From contig CAJUIQ010000008.1 of NCBI GenBank assembly GCA_910586545.1, positions 3,090-67,089 on the forward strand: DNA of 64,000 bases, given 5' to 3'. The position numbers and the translations under genes are program-made. Shown one piece after another: positions 26,977-35,312 of the stretch. Positions within the stretch are counted from its first letter, which is position 1, and every line of letters begins with the position of its first letter. The notes beneath the pieces are model-generated. The model was not told the origin of the DNA and searched no databases. It saw nothing but the letters and a program-made list of their open reading frames with translations. Source of the DNA: an uncultured Eubacteriales bacterium (GTDB taxonomy: Bacteria > Bacillota > Clostridia > Oscillospirales > CAG-272).

Positions 26977-27606
26977 ATGGGAAAATTGCATATTATTGAT
27001 CACCCAATGATCGCGCACAAGCTGACGCTGATGCGGGACAAAGATACCGGCGCTAAAGACTTCCGGCAGCTGCTGAATGAAATTTCCATGCTGATGGGAT
27101 ACGAGATTACCCGGGATCTTCCCACAGAAGATGTTGCAATCGAAACGCCGGTTTCCCGGATGGCCGCAAAAAAAATCTCCGGCAAAAAGCTCGCCATTGT
27201 TCCCATTCTGCGGGCAGGTCTCGGTATGGTTGACGGGCTTTTGAGCCTGATTCCAGTTGCCAAAGTTGGTCATATTGGTTTGTATCGGGATCCCGATACC
27301 CACACTCCGGTAGAATATTACTGCAAAATGCCGCCGGATATCAACGAACGAATTGTCATTCTGGCTGACCCAATGCTGGCCACCGGCGGAAGCGCTGCCG
27401 ACGCCATCACCATGCTGAAAAAGCGTGGCTGCACCAATATTAAGCTGATGTGTCTGGTGGGAGCGCCTGAGGGTGCAGAGTTTGTACTGGAACAGCATCC
27501 GGACGTTGATATTTATATTGCCGCCATGGATGAACGCCTGAATGAACACAAGTACATCATTCCCGGCCTGGGCGATGCAGGCGACAGACTGTTCGGCACA
27601 AAATAA
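26977..27606 (+). CDS. upp: Uracil phosphoribosyltransferase
   Basis: Salvage of uracil with PRPP to UMP. 209 residues with all family marks: HPMIAHKLTLMRDKDTG, FRQLLNEISMLMGYE, VPILRAGLGMVDGL, the PRPP loop LADPMLATGGSAADAI, and the uracil-binding C-terminus YIIPGLGDAGDRLFGTK. AGAGGAG precedes the ATG at 26977. Single gene with promoter and terminator; no uracil permease nearby. Confidence 0.97.
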   Translation: MGKLHIIDHPMIAHKLTLMRDKDTGAKDFRQLLNEISMLMGYEITRDLPTEDVAIETPVSRMAAKKISGKKLAIVPILRAGLGMVDGLLSLIPVAKVGHIGLYRDPDTHTPVEYYCKMPPDINERIVILADPMLATGGSAADAITMLKKRGCTNIKLMCLVGAPEGAEFVLEQHPDVDIYIAAMDERLNEHKYIIPGLGDAGDRLFGTK

Positions 27607-27644
27607 GAACGCGGGATATACCAAAATCTTGCTTTTACGCATCC

Positions 27645-27671
27645 AAACCACCGGCCTGAGCCGGTGGTTTT
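27645..27671 (+). terminator. Terminator between upp and the RluA-Lnt-RluA set
   Basis: AAACCACCGGC, CTGA loop, GCCGGTGGTTTT. I see no clear promoter between it and the gene at 27703, so partial read-through from upp may feed the next genes. Confidence 0.75.
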
Positions 27672-27702
27672 CACGCATACGCTCTGCATGAAAGGACCAC
27701 AT

Positions 27703-28680
27703 ATGCTCCGTATCACCCTGAACAAAAACGACGGCGGCCAGCGGCTGGACAAATTTTTGCAAAAGTCTCTAAAGGGACTGCCTACCGCCCTTATGTACAA
27801 ATACATCCGCAAAAAGCGGGTAAAAGTAAATGGACGGCGCGCGAAAGAGAATCAAATTCTGCAGGCGGGAGACCTGATCGAACTGTACATTCCGGAGGAA
27901 TTTTCCAAGAATGAAGCGGACACGGCAGAGTTGGATCGCATCCGTACCCAGCCCCGAATCGTATACGAAGATGAGAATATTCTGATTTGCGATAAACATC
28001 CTGGCGTCCTCTCCCATACAGGAGATAAAAATGAGACGGGAGCAAAAAATATTCCGCAGCGGGAAACGCTTATTTTCATATTACAGGCATACCTGTACCG
28101 CCGCGGGGAATATAATCCCAAAGATGAAACCTCCTTTGCCCCCGCTTTGTGCAATCGTATTGACAGGAATACCGGCGGTATTGTTATCGCGGCCAAAAAT
28201 GCCCCTGCCCTTCGAGAGGTGAACCGGTTGATCCGGGAAGGATATTTGGACAAACACTATCTGTGCGCCGTACACGGCAGTCCCCATCCCAAAGACGCCG
28301 TGCTGGAAGGATATCTTTTCAAAAATTCCAAGACGAAAACCGTATCCATTACCGCCTCGCCGATACGTGGCGCAAAACGAATTGTTACAGGGTATCGTAC
28401 CCTTTCTTGTAATAAGGAAAAAGACCTGACTCTGCTGGAGATCCATTTAGAAACCGGACGTACCCACCAAATTCGCGCCCATATGGCGTGGGCCGGTCAT
28501 CCTCTGTTGGGAGATGGGAAATACGGGCAAAATAAGCAGGATCGAATGATGGGGTTTGCGCATCAGGCCCTATATGCGTATCAAATTACCTTTACTGTGC
28601 CAGACGGCCCTCTGGCATATCTGCATCAAAGAACATTTTCTGTAGAAAAAGATAACATTGATTTTTTGAAATTATTTTGA
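27703..28680 (+). CDS. RluA family pseudouridine synthase (first copy)
   Basis: 325 residues. An S4-like RNA-binding domain (GQRLDKFLQKSLKGL, YIRKKRVKVNGRRA, DLIELYIPEE) precedes the RluA catalytic domain with CNRIDRNTGGIVIAAK, which holds the catalytic Asp, then HLETGRTHQIRAHMAWAGHPLLGDGKYG. It should isomerise uridines in rRNA or tRNA; the exact position cannot be read. AAAGGA precedes the ATG at 27703. Its TGA overlaps the start of the next gene by one base. Confidence 0.92.
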   Translation: MLRITLNKNDGGQRLDKFLQKSLKGLPTALMYKYIRKKRVKVNGRRAKENQILQAGDLIELYIPEEFSKNEADTAELDRIRTQPRIVYEDENILICDKHPGVLSHTGDKNETGAKNIPQRETLIFILQAYLYRRGEYNPKDETSFAPALCNRIDRNTGGIVIAAKNAPALREVNRLIREGYLDKHYLCAVHGSPHPKDAVLEGYLFKNSKTKTVSITASPIRGAKRIVTGYRTLSCNKEKDLTLLEIHLETGRTHQIRAHMAWAGHPLLGDGKYGQNKQDRMMGFAHQALYAYQITFTVPDGPLAYLHQRTFSVEKDNIDFLKLF

Positions 28681-30329
28681 TGGAGAACAATGCATTGAAA
28701 ATATCTCCGAACAATATGGCAGCGCCTAAAACACGACCACGTCCTGTCTTTTTGCTGTACGCTCTCTGCGGGATGCTAGCCGCATTGCCAATGGTATTTC
28801 CACCCCTTTGGATTCTTAGCTGGATTGCCCCCGTGCCCGTTCTTGCCGTATCCTTTTTTATCCCCCCTGCCGGGAAGCACGCCCTGCGGCGGGCATATGG
28901 GAGAGGTCTTGCTTTTTTCTACTGCTGGGGACTCATTGTTTTTTATTGGTTCGTCGAACTGTATCCCCTGGATTTTGCCGGGTTGGATAAATGGGGTTCT
29001 CTTGCCGTTATATTGGTGGCCTGGTTTGGACTTCCCCTTTTGCAGGGGGTGTTTTCTGCTTTTGTATTTCTTTTTATACACATTCTTTCCGTCAAATTCA
29101 AAACTCGGGGCCGCAGTCTTATTTTGTCCCTTGGCGCGGCCAGCCTTTGGATCTTTTTTGAATGGCTCCAAACGCTTACATGGGCAGGCGTGCCCTGGGG
29201 GAAACTAGCCCTAACCCAAACCGGATGGCTTCCCTTGTTTCAAAGCGCGTCTCTGTTCGGGTCCTATACTGTGAGCTTTCTGATCATTTCTTGTGCTTCC
29301 CTGCTGGCCTGTGCCATATATTATTGGAAAAAGTGTTTCCTACGGCGGGGAGCTGCCCTTGTTGCTGCAGCTATGTGTGTACTGGGAGGGAACCTGGTGT
29401 ACGGCCTGCTCCGATGCAGTCTGTATCAGCCTCGCGGAGAGACGATTACCGTAGCAGCCATCCAGGGAAACATTGACTCATCGGAAAAATGGGACAACAA
29501 AACAAACAGCACCCTGGACGTGCATGAGAATTTGACACTGGAGGCAGCGGCAGACGGCGCCGACCTGATTCTATGGCCGGAAACCGCTCTGCCTTATGTA
29601 TACAGTGCCGGCGGACGGCTGGACGAATATCTTACTGGTCTGGCAGATGAGGCAGGCGTTCCGATTTTGGCAGGTTTCTTTATTCAGGACAAAGAGCAGA
29701 ACCTATACAATGTAATCGGTAAGGTAGATCCGGATACGGGTATGGGTGACACATTTTATAAGAAGCGCCGTCTGGTTCCATTTGGGGAATTTGTGCCCAT
29801 GCGGGATGTGGTGATGTTTCTCATTCCACCCCTGTCTCAGTTGTCTGCCCTGAACGACGACGTCACACCCGGCACTAGGCCGGAATTGTTTGATACGGCG
29901 TGGGGAAAAGCCGGATCTGTAATCTGCTTTGATTCCATCTACGAATCTTTGATTTTGGATAGTGTACGGGCCGGCGCAAATCTGCTCTGTATTTCTACGA
30001 ACGATTCCTGGTTTGAAGATTCTGCGGCGGTATACGAGCACAACGCCCACGCAAAGCTCCGTGCGGTAGAAACGGGCCGCTACGTAGTACGCGCCGCGAA
30101 TACAGGTATTTCTTCCATTATTACACCTACTGGTAAGGTTACAAAACATCTGCCGCCTTTGGTAGAAGGATATATTCTGGATGAAGTGCACATGATATCG
30201 GAGAATACTTTATATACTATGGTAGGCAATATACTTGTCCTTGCCGCAGGCGTATATATCGCCGCGCTGTTGCTGTGGCCTCTAGGCAGTAAAAAAATCC
30301 AGGAGATGGCTCATGACAATTCAAATTGA
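28680..30329 (+). CDS. lnt: Apolipoprotein N-acyltransferase
   Basis: Adds a third acyl chain to the N-terminal Cys of lipoproteins at the outer face of the membrane. 549 residues: about seven TM helices in the first 245 residues, a carbon-nitrogen hydrolase domain (about 255-500) and a last TM helix. The catalytic triad is present: Glu301 in LILWPETALPYV, Lys in FYKKRRLVPFGEFVP (about 361-363) and Cys416 in VICFDSIYES. It is embedded between two RluA genes with overlapping ends, so expression is coupled. The ATG at 28680 overlaps the previous stop and has a weak Shine-Dalgarno. Confidence 0.9.
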   Translation: MENNALKISPNNMAAPKTRPRPVFLLYALCGMLAALPMVFPPLWILSWIAPVPVLAVSFFIPPAGKHALRRAYGRGLAFFYCWGLIVFYWFVELYPLDFAGLDKWGSLAVILVAWFGLPLLQGVFSAFVFLFIHILSVKFKTRGRSLILSLGAASLWIFFEWLQTLTWAGVPWGKLALTQTGWLPLFQSASLFGSYTVSFLIISCASLLACAIYYWKKCFLRRGAALVAAAMCVLGGNLVYGLLRCSLYQPRGETITVAAIQGNIDSSEKWDNKTNSTLDVHENLTLEAAADGADLILWPETALPYVYSAGGRLDEYLTGLADEAGVPILAGFFIQDKEQNLYNVIGKVDPDTGMGDTFYKKRRLVPFGEFVPMRDVVMFLIPPLSQLSALNDDVTPGTRPELFDTAWGKAGSVICFDSIYESLILDSVRAGANLLCISTNDSWFEDSAAVYEHNAHAKLRAVETGRYVVRAANTGISSIITPTGKVTKHLPPLVEGYILDEVHMISENTLYTMVGNILVLAAGVYIAALLLWPLGSKKIQEMAHDNSN

Positions 30330-31287
30330 CGAAACAGCTGCAGGAAAAACGATACGGGAATATCTGCGCGAGGAATTGGGTTATTCCGGGGGTATGCTGA
30401 AACGATTGAAATTTATGGACAACGGCATCACGGTAAACGGAAAGTTTGTTACCGTACGGTATGTGCTGCAAGCAGGAGACAGCCTGCAGCTTCGAGTGGA
30501 AGATCGCCCGGAGGATACTTGTCCCTATATGGTTCCGGTAGATCTTCCACTGAAAATTGCCTATGAGGACGCGCATCTTACCGCCGTGGACAAGCCTCCC
30601 GCCATGCCGGCCCATCCATCCTACAGTCATCGGCTGGACACAGTAGCCAATGCCCTTGCTTTTCGCTATGCAGGCACTCCCTTTGTATTTCGGCCTGTAA
30701 ACCGGCTGGATCGGGACACCAGCGGACTTATGCTCACCGCCCGTACCCGGCTGGCGGCCTCCCAAATGTATCGACATATGATTGGCGGAAATATTCGGAA
30801 ATTATATATCGCCATTCTCTGCGGCACGCCCAGAGAGCGGTGCGGAGAAATTCGGCTGCCTGTATGCCGATGTAACGACAGTATCATTATGCGCAGGGTG
30901 GCCGCGCCCGGTGAGACCGGCGCAAAGGACGCGCATACCTTCTACCGAGTACTGTTCGCTAGCAAAATATACACGGTAGTTTTAGCAGCGCCCATTACCG
31001 GGCGCACCCACCAGCTGCGGGTACATTTTTCCGCAATAGGCTGTCCTCTTGCGGGAGATACTATGTACGGCGGGTCAAACGCAGACATATCCCGTCACGC
31101 GCTGCATGCGGCGCATCTGTCTTTCCCCCATCCCCAGAGCGGCAGGTCCATTTCTCTGTATTCTCCTCTGCCGGACGATATGGCCGCCATTTGTCCCATT
31201 GACCAGGAGATATTGGAAAAAGCTGTACAAAAAGAAGCTGAAACGTATTTTCAAGATATAATAGCCGCAACCCGCCTGCGCGGCTGA
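30313..31287 (+). CDS. RluA family pseudouridine synthase (second copy)
   Basis: 324 residues. N-terminal S4-like domain (KTIREYLREELGYSGGML, GDSLQLRVED), catalytic motif NRLDRDTSGLMLTAR and ITGRTHQLRVHFSAIGCPLAGDTMYG. Its start lies 17 nt inside lnt, with AGGAG upstream. It differs clearly from the first copy, so they probably modify different sites. The 3' end, including the stop codon, lies in a hairpin-rich repeat. Confidence 0.92.
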   Translation: MTIQIDETAAGKTIREYLREELGYSGGMLKRLKFMDNGITVNGKFVTVRYVLQAGDSLQLRVEDRPEDTCPYMVPVDLPLKIAYEDAHLTAVDKPPAMPAHPSYSHRLDTVANALAFRYAGTPFVFRPVNRLDRDTSGLMLTARTRLAASQMYRHMIGGNIRKLYIAILCGTPRERCGEIRLPVCRCNDSIIMRRVAAPGETGAKDAHTFYRVLFASKIYTVVLAAPITGRTHQLRVHFSAIGCPLAGDTMYGGSNADISRHALHAAHLSFPHPQSGRSISLYSPLPDDMAAICPIDQEILEKAVQKEAETYFQDIIAATRLRG

Positions 31288-31425
31288 CTGCGCTTCGTGC
31301 AATCCAAATTCATGATATAATAGCCGCAGAGCGGCTATTGATGACTAATTTGAACCGGCTCTGCCGCTGCCACCCGCTGTCGCGGCCGACTGCACTTTGT
31401 GCAGTCTAAAATCTTGATATAAGGA
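31255..31425. repeat. Direct repeats and hairpins between rluA copy 2 and DUF3810
   Basis: GATATAATAGCCGCA occurs at 31255-31269 and 31314-31328. A 42-bp unit (31279-31320) recurs at 31381-31422 with about 83% identity (CGCGGCTGACTGC... against CGCGGCCGACTGC..., both ending TGATATAA). Each unit carries stems; the best are AATAGCCGC-AGA-GCGGCTATT (31319-31339) and GACTGCAC-TTT-GTGCAGTC (31388-31406). The first unit overlaps the end of rluA. Confidence 0.75.
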
Positions 31426-31437
31426 ATGACTACAATA

Positions 31438-32541
31438 ATGAAAGAAAAAATTGGCCGCTGGATCCAAAAATATATCCCAACCCCCGCTTTAATTCTTTTC
31501 ATTCTGTTTTTATGCTCTGTTCCTTTGCGAATAGCTTTTCGCCTTTCCCCTGCTTTTGCCGATTTGTATAATCGATATATCGGCGGCTTCCTACGTATTC
31601 TGCTGGCTAAAGCAACCGACTGGATTCCCTTTTCTCTTGCGGAAGCCTTATTATATTTTATCCCGGTACCAATTGTTTTATTTTGTATCCGGTTATTTCG
31701 CAATATACGAGGAGAGAGCCGGTATTTTGTCCGTAAATTTTTCGGCCTGCTGTCCATACTGGCAGCCGCTAATACGATTTTTGCTTTAAACTTCTCCGCC
31801 GGATATCACGGCGAACCGCTGGCAGCTAAGCTGCAGTTGGAGGAGCGGGCTGTCACAGCGCAGGAGCTGTATGACACCATCGCCATCGTCATCGATCATG
31901 TAAACGAGACGTCTGAAAAAGTGTCGTTTCAGGCAGACGGTTCTTCTGTCATGCCCTGGAATGTTTTCACATTATCGGATGTACTATGTGAAGCGTATCA
32001 GCCGTTATACGCAAAGCACGCGTTTCTTACACCCATGAACAGCAATATTAAACCATTGGTCATCAGTCCCTTAATGACCTATACCCATATTTCCGGCATA
32101 TACTCCTTCTACACAGGAGAAGCCAATCTAAACACAAACTATCCCGATTATGTATGCGCGTATTCGGCGGCACATGAGCTGGCGCATCAGCGAGGAATTG
32201 CCAGAGAAGACGAAGCCAACTTTATTGCCTTTCTGGTATGCACCGAATCAGAAGAACCTTATCTGCAATACAGTGGATATCTTTCCATGTACAGTTATCT
32301 ATCCTCCGCCCTATACCAGGCAGACCCAGACTTGCACGAACAAGCGGCTTCTGCTCTGGGGAACGCCGCCCAAAGGGAGCTTTCCGCTTACAGCGTTTTC
32401 TTTGAAAAATATCGGAACAATGCCGCTGCCACTGTGTCCGACACAGTAAACGACGCTTACCTCCAAAGTCAGGGAACGGCCGGATCCGTCAGTTATGGCA
32501 TGGTAGTAGATCTGGCAGTCTCCTATTACCTGGACAAATAG
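31438..32541 (+). CDS. DUF3810 membrane metalloprotein
   Basis: About 367 residues of the DUF3810 family. Three TM helices fill the first 120 residues; the rest is a zinc-peptidase-like domain with SAAHELAHQRGIAREDEANF, an HExxH motif followed by a glutamate in the EANF stretch. Typical also is FYTGEANLNTNYPDYVCAY before it. Peptidase activity is inferred from the motif only. The ATG at 31438 is 12 nt from AAGGA; an ATG at 31426 touches that site and is less likely. Confidence 0.85.
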   Translation: MKEKIGRWIQKYIPTPALILFILFLCSVPLRIAFRLSPAFADLYNRYIGGFLRILLAKATDWIPFSLAEALLYFIPVPIVLFCIRLFRNIRGESRYFVRKFFGLLSILAAANTIFALNFSAGYHGEPLAAKLQLEERAVTAQELYDTIAIVIDHVNETSEKVSFQADGSSVMPWNVFTLSDVLCEAYQPLYAKHAFLTPMNSNIKPLVISPLMTYTHISGIYSFYTGEANLNTNYPDYVCAYSAAHELAHQRGIAREDEANFIAFLVCTESEEPYLQYSGYLSMYSYLSSALYQADPDLHEQAASALGNAAQRELSAYSVFFEKYRNNAAATVSDTVNDAYLQSQGTAGSVSYGMVVDLAVSYYLDK

Positions 32542-32589
32542 TTTATTCGACAAAAACAAAATTTCTTCTATCCATTTGCAGTCAGATTT

Positions 32590-32681
32590 TGTAAAATGCA
32601 CAGCACATTTCGGTACGGTACAACATAAACTGTCTATTGAAGAGCGCTTGGCCGATTTACTTCTTTTTTGTGCATTTTACA
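32590..32681. repeat. Long-range 13-bp inverted repeat in the DUF3810-murA gap
   Basis: TGTAAAATGCACA (32590-32602) and its exact inverse (32669-32681) enclose 66 nt that include CGGTACGGTAC. This could fold as a stalked RNA or be a remnant of a small mobile element. The rest of the 393-nt gap holds a terminator, the murA promoter and the murA leader. Confidence 0.5.
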
Positions 32682-32755
32682 TATTTTTATATAGATTGTC
32701 TCTGCATATTCAATGCTGTATGCACAACAATAAAGTTAGATTGTAAAATATCAGG

Positions 32756-32782
32756 AAAAGCCCTTCCCTTTTATGGGCTTTT
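32756..32782 (+). terminator. Terminator in front of the murA promoter
   Basis: AAAAGCCC...GGGCTTTT with an 11-nt loop. Confidence 0.65.
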
Positions 32783-32808
32783 CTGGTATACTTAATGATG
32801 AATAAATT

Positions 32809-32836
32809 TTGCTAATACGCACATTTACTATATAAT
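32809..32836 (+). promoter_or_regulatory. Probable murA promoter
   Basis: TTGCTA, 16 nt, TATAAT; a second TATAAT starts at 32838. About 90 nt of leader follow. Confidence 0.6.
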
Positions 32837-32934
32837 CTATAATCTGAAAAAAATGCGGCGTCGCTGCTGCAAACAGGATCGGTCCAGTGCCGAAAAAGAG
32901 CCCCCGGGGCTTTCACGAAAGGAATTTACCTTTA

Positions 32935-34233
32935 ATGGATAGAATTATTATAAACGGAGGAGTACCGCTGCGGGGAACCGTGGAAGTCACCGGCATGAAA
33001 AATGCAGCGCTCCCCATTATTTATGCATGCGTTCTGGTAGAAGATAAGTGTATTATTGAAAATATACCCAACGTGCGCGATGTGTCCCTTTCTTTGGATA
33101 TTCTACGGGATATGGGCGCATCGGTGCGGACAATTAATAAAAGTACAGTAGAAATTGACTGTACAGGAGTACGGCAAGGCACTTCTAAGGTTGAGCAGGT
33201 GCAGAAAATCCGGGCGTCTTATTACCTTCTCGGATCAGAATTAGGCCGATTTGGAAAAGCCCATGTCGCTTATCCCGGCGGGTGTGACTTCGGCGGCAGA
33301 CCCATTGACCAGCACATCAAAGGATTCGAGTCGCTGGGCTGTGCGGTCAATACTGAAAGCGGGCATATAGATGTCTCCACCGAAAATGGGCCTGTGGGCG
33401 CCAATATTTTCTTTGACGTAGTTACAGTTGGAGCCACTATAAATGTCATGCTAGCGGCAGTTTTGGCGGAAGGCACTACTGTTATTGATAACGCCGCAAG
33501 AGAACCGCATATCGTAGACCTTGCAAACTTTTTGAATACATGCGGCGCGAAAATCACCGGCGCCGGCACAGACATGATCAAAATTAAAGGGGTGAACAAG
33601 CTGCACGGTTGTAGTTACGCTATCATTCCCGATATGATTGAAGCCGGCACCTTTATGGTAGCCGCAGCCGCTACCGGTGGCTGTGTAAAAGTTACCAATG
33701 TAATTCCTAAGCACTTGGAGTCTGTTTCCGCGAAGTTGGAGGAAGCAGGCGCAATTGTAGACGAGTTTGACGATGCCGTTGTTGTCACAGGACGGCCGAT
33801 CATTCAAAAAGCCAACCTAAAAACCCATCCTTACCCTGGTTTTCCCACAGATATGCAGCCCCAAATGGCCGTGCTTTTATGCCTCGCAAACGGGGTAAGC
33901 TATGTATCAGAAGGGGTTTATGAAAAGCGTTTCCGTTATGTGGAAGAACTGATTAAAATGGGCGCTACCATCAAAGTTGATGGCCGAACTGCCGTAATCG
34001 AAGGCGGCAAATTGCTTAGCGGCGCACCTGTTATTGCTGTAGACCTGCGCGCAGGCGTCGCTATGGTTATCGCAGGACTCGTAGCAGAAGGGACAACCGA
34101 AATTTCCGATATTCATTTGATTGAGCGGGGATACGATGATGTGGTCGGCAAGCTGCGCAGCTTGGGCGCGAATATTAAAAAAGTAAGCGCTCCCGATCCG
34201 GAAAAAACAGAACTTATAAAAAAAGCAAACTAA
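32935..34233 (+). CDS. murA: UDP-N-acetylglucosamine 1-carboxyvinyltransferase
   Basis: First committed step of peptidoglycan synthesis (enolpyruvyl transfer from PEP). 432 residues, EPSP-synthase fold: GMKNAALPIIYACVLVEDK holds the catalytic Lys, YPGGCDFGGRPIDQH the active-site Cys that fosfomycin alkylates, then DVVTVGATINVMLAAVLA, IIPDMIEAGTFMVAAA and GFPTDMQPQMAVLL, RAGVAMVIAGLVAEG and the closing ERGYDD. The ATG at 32935 follows GAAAGGAA. Genes for DUF1858, TrmK and Nif3 follow on the same strand. Confidence 0.96.
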   Translation: MDRIIINGGVPLRGTVEVTGMKNAALPIIYACVLVEDKCIIENIPNVRDVSLSLDILRDMGASVRTINKSTVEIDCTGVRQGTSKVEQVQKIRASYYLLGSELGRFGKAHVAYPGGCDFGGRPIDQHIKGFESLGCAVNTESGHIDVSTENGPVGANIFFDVVTVGATINVMLAAVLAEGTTVIDNAAREPHIVDLANFLNTCGAKITGAGTDMIKIKGVNKLHGCSYAIIPDMIEAGTFMVAAAATGGCVKVTNVIPKHLESVSAKLEEAGAIVDEFDDAVVVTGRPIIQKANLKTHPYPGFPTDMQPQMAVLLCLANGVSYVSEGVYEKRFRYVEELIKMGATIKVDGRTAVIEGGKLLSGAPVIAVDLRAGVAMVIAGLVAEGTTEISDIHLIERGYDDVVGKLRSLGANIKKVSAPDPEKTELIKKAN

Positions 34234-34290
34234 ATATGCATATGTGTGCAAATTTTTGAAAATATAAAGAAAAAGAAAGGATATACAAAC

Positions 34291-34497
34291 ATGGAAGTTA
34301 CAAGAGAAACGGTAATTGGAGAAATTCTGGATTACGATATTGAAACAGCACAGTTCTTCTTAGAAATCGGTATGCATTGCCTGGGATGTCCTCATTCCAG
34401 AGGAGAAAGCATTGAAGACGCCTGCTCCGTTCATGGAACAGATCCGGATGCACTTGTTGAAAAAATCAACAAGTATTTAACAGAAAAGCAAGCATAA
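34291..34497 (+). CDS. DUF1858 small redox-disulfide protein
   Basis: 68 residues of the DUF1858 family (hybrid-cluster-protein-associated redox disulfide domain, TIGR03980 type). ETVIGEILDYDIETAQFFLEIGMHCLGCPHSRGE carries the CLGC pair likely to switch between thiol and disulfide or to bind a metal. Found widely in anaerobes; partner unknown. AGAAAGGA lies upstream of the ATG at 34291. Confidence 0.85.
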   Translation: MEVTRETVIGEILDYDIETAQFFLEIGMHCLGCPHSRGESIEDACSVHGTDPDALVEKINKYLTEKQA

Positions 34498-34524
34498 AAG
34501 ACTGTATTTATAGTCAGAAAAATG

Positions 34525-34547
34525 GGGCGGCGGAGCATCTGCCGCCC
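34525..34547 (+). terminator. GC-rich hairpin after the DUF1858 gene
   Basis: GGGCGGC...GCCGCCC followed by TATTTG. Weak T run, so read-through into trmK is likely. Confidence 0.5.
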
Positions 34548-34574
34548 TATTTGCACAATTTTGGAGTTTTCAAT

Positions 34575-35312
34575 ATGACAAAAAAACAAAAGCCGCCTCT
34601 AGACAGCCGCATAGCAGCAGCTGCTTCCCTTGTACGTGACGGAGCCGTAGTCGCAGATATCGGTACGGACCACGGCTATCTTCCCATTACCCTATTGATG
34701 GAAGGAAAGATTTCTTCGGCCGCCGCCGCAGATCTGCGGCCGGGACCGTTGAGCTGCGCTGTAGTCAACGCCAAAAAATATGGCGTAGAAGACAGCATCC
34801 ACTTTTTTTGCACCGACGGCATGAAAGGGATTCCTCTTACCGAGCTGCATGTTACTGATATTGTTATCTGCGGAATGGGAGGAGAGTTGATTTCTCGAAT
34901 TCTGTCGGAGAACGCCTACATACGAAACAGCAATATACAGCTGGTCCTCCAGCCCATGTCTGCTGTCGAGGAACTACGCAAATATCTTGCCGACAACGGA
35001 TTTGCTGTATGTGAAGAACGTATCGCCTGCTCAAAGGACAAACTGTATCAGTGCATTGCAGCCCGATATGACGGCGCGCCCCATTTCTATACACCGGCGG
35101 AACTGCTGCTTGGCAAACAAATTCTGTTGCGCGGAACATCAGATGTGCTTTTTGCTCCCTTGCTTCAAAAGTATATCCGAAAAATCCAGCGGGAATATGC
35201 CGGGAAAATGGAGGGTGGAGCAGATACGGAAAAATCCCGGAATCTGCTGGAAGAATTATTACAAATTGCGAAAGTGAAAGGTGTCGATTATGAACGTACT
35301 GGAATTTTCTGA
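34575..35312 (+). CDS. trmK: tRNA (adenine(22)-N(1))-methyltransferase TrmK
   Basis: SAM-dependent m1A22 methyltransferase for tRNA, a Rossmann-fold class I enzyme. 245 residues: VADIGTDHGYLPITLL (SAM site), AADLRPGPLSCA, DIVICGMGGELISRIL and LQPMSAVEELRKYL are diagnostic. GGAG 8 nt before the ATG at 34575. It overlaps nif3 by 23 nt; the trmK-nif3 pair is conserved across Firmicutes. Confidence 0.93.
   Translation: MTKKQKPPLDSRIAAAASLVRDGAVVADIGTDHGYLPITLLMEGKISSAAAADLRPGPLSCAVVNAKKYGVEDSIHFFCTDGMKGIPLTELHVTDIVICGMGGELISRILSENAYIRNSNIQLVLQPMSAVEELRKYLADNGFAVCEERIACSKDKLYQCIAARYDGAPHFYTPAELLLGKQILLRGTSDVLFAPLLQKYIRKIQREYAGKMEGGADTEKSRNLLEELLQIAKVKGVDYERTGIF

Noticed and set aside
26770..27762. 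330-codon in-frame extension of mtaB to the right
   Set aside because: It is antisense to upp. The mtaB family start (MKASICTLGCRVNQ) with its ribosome site is at 26769.
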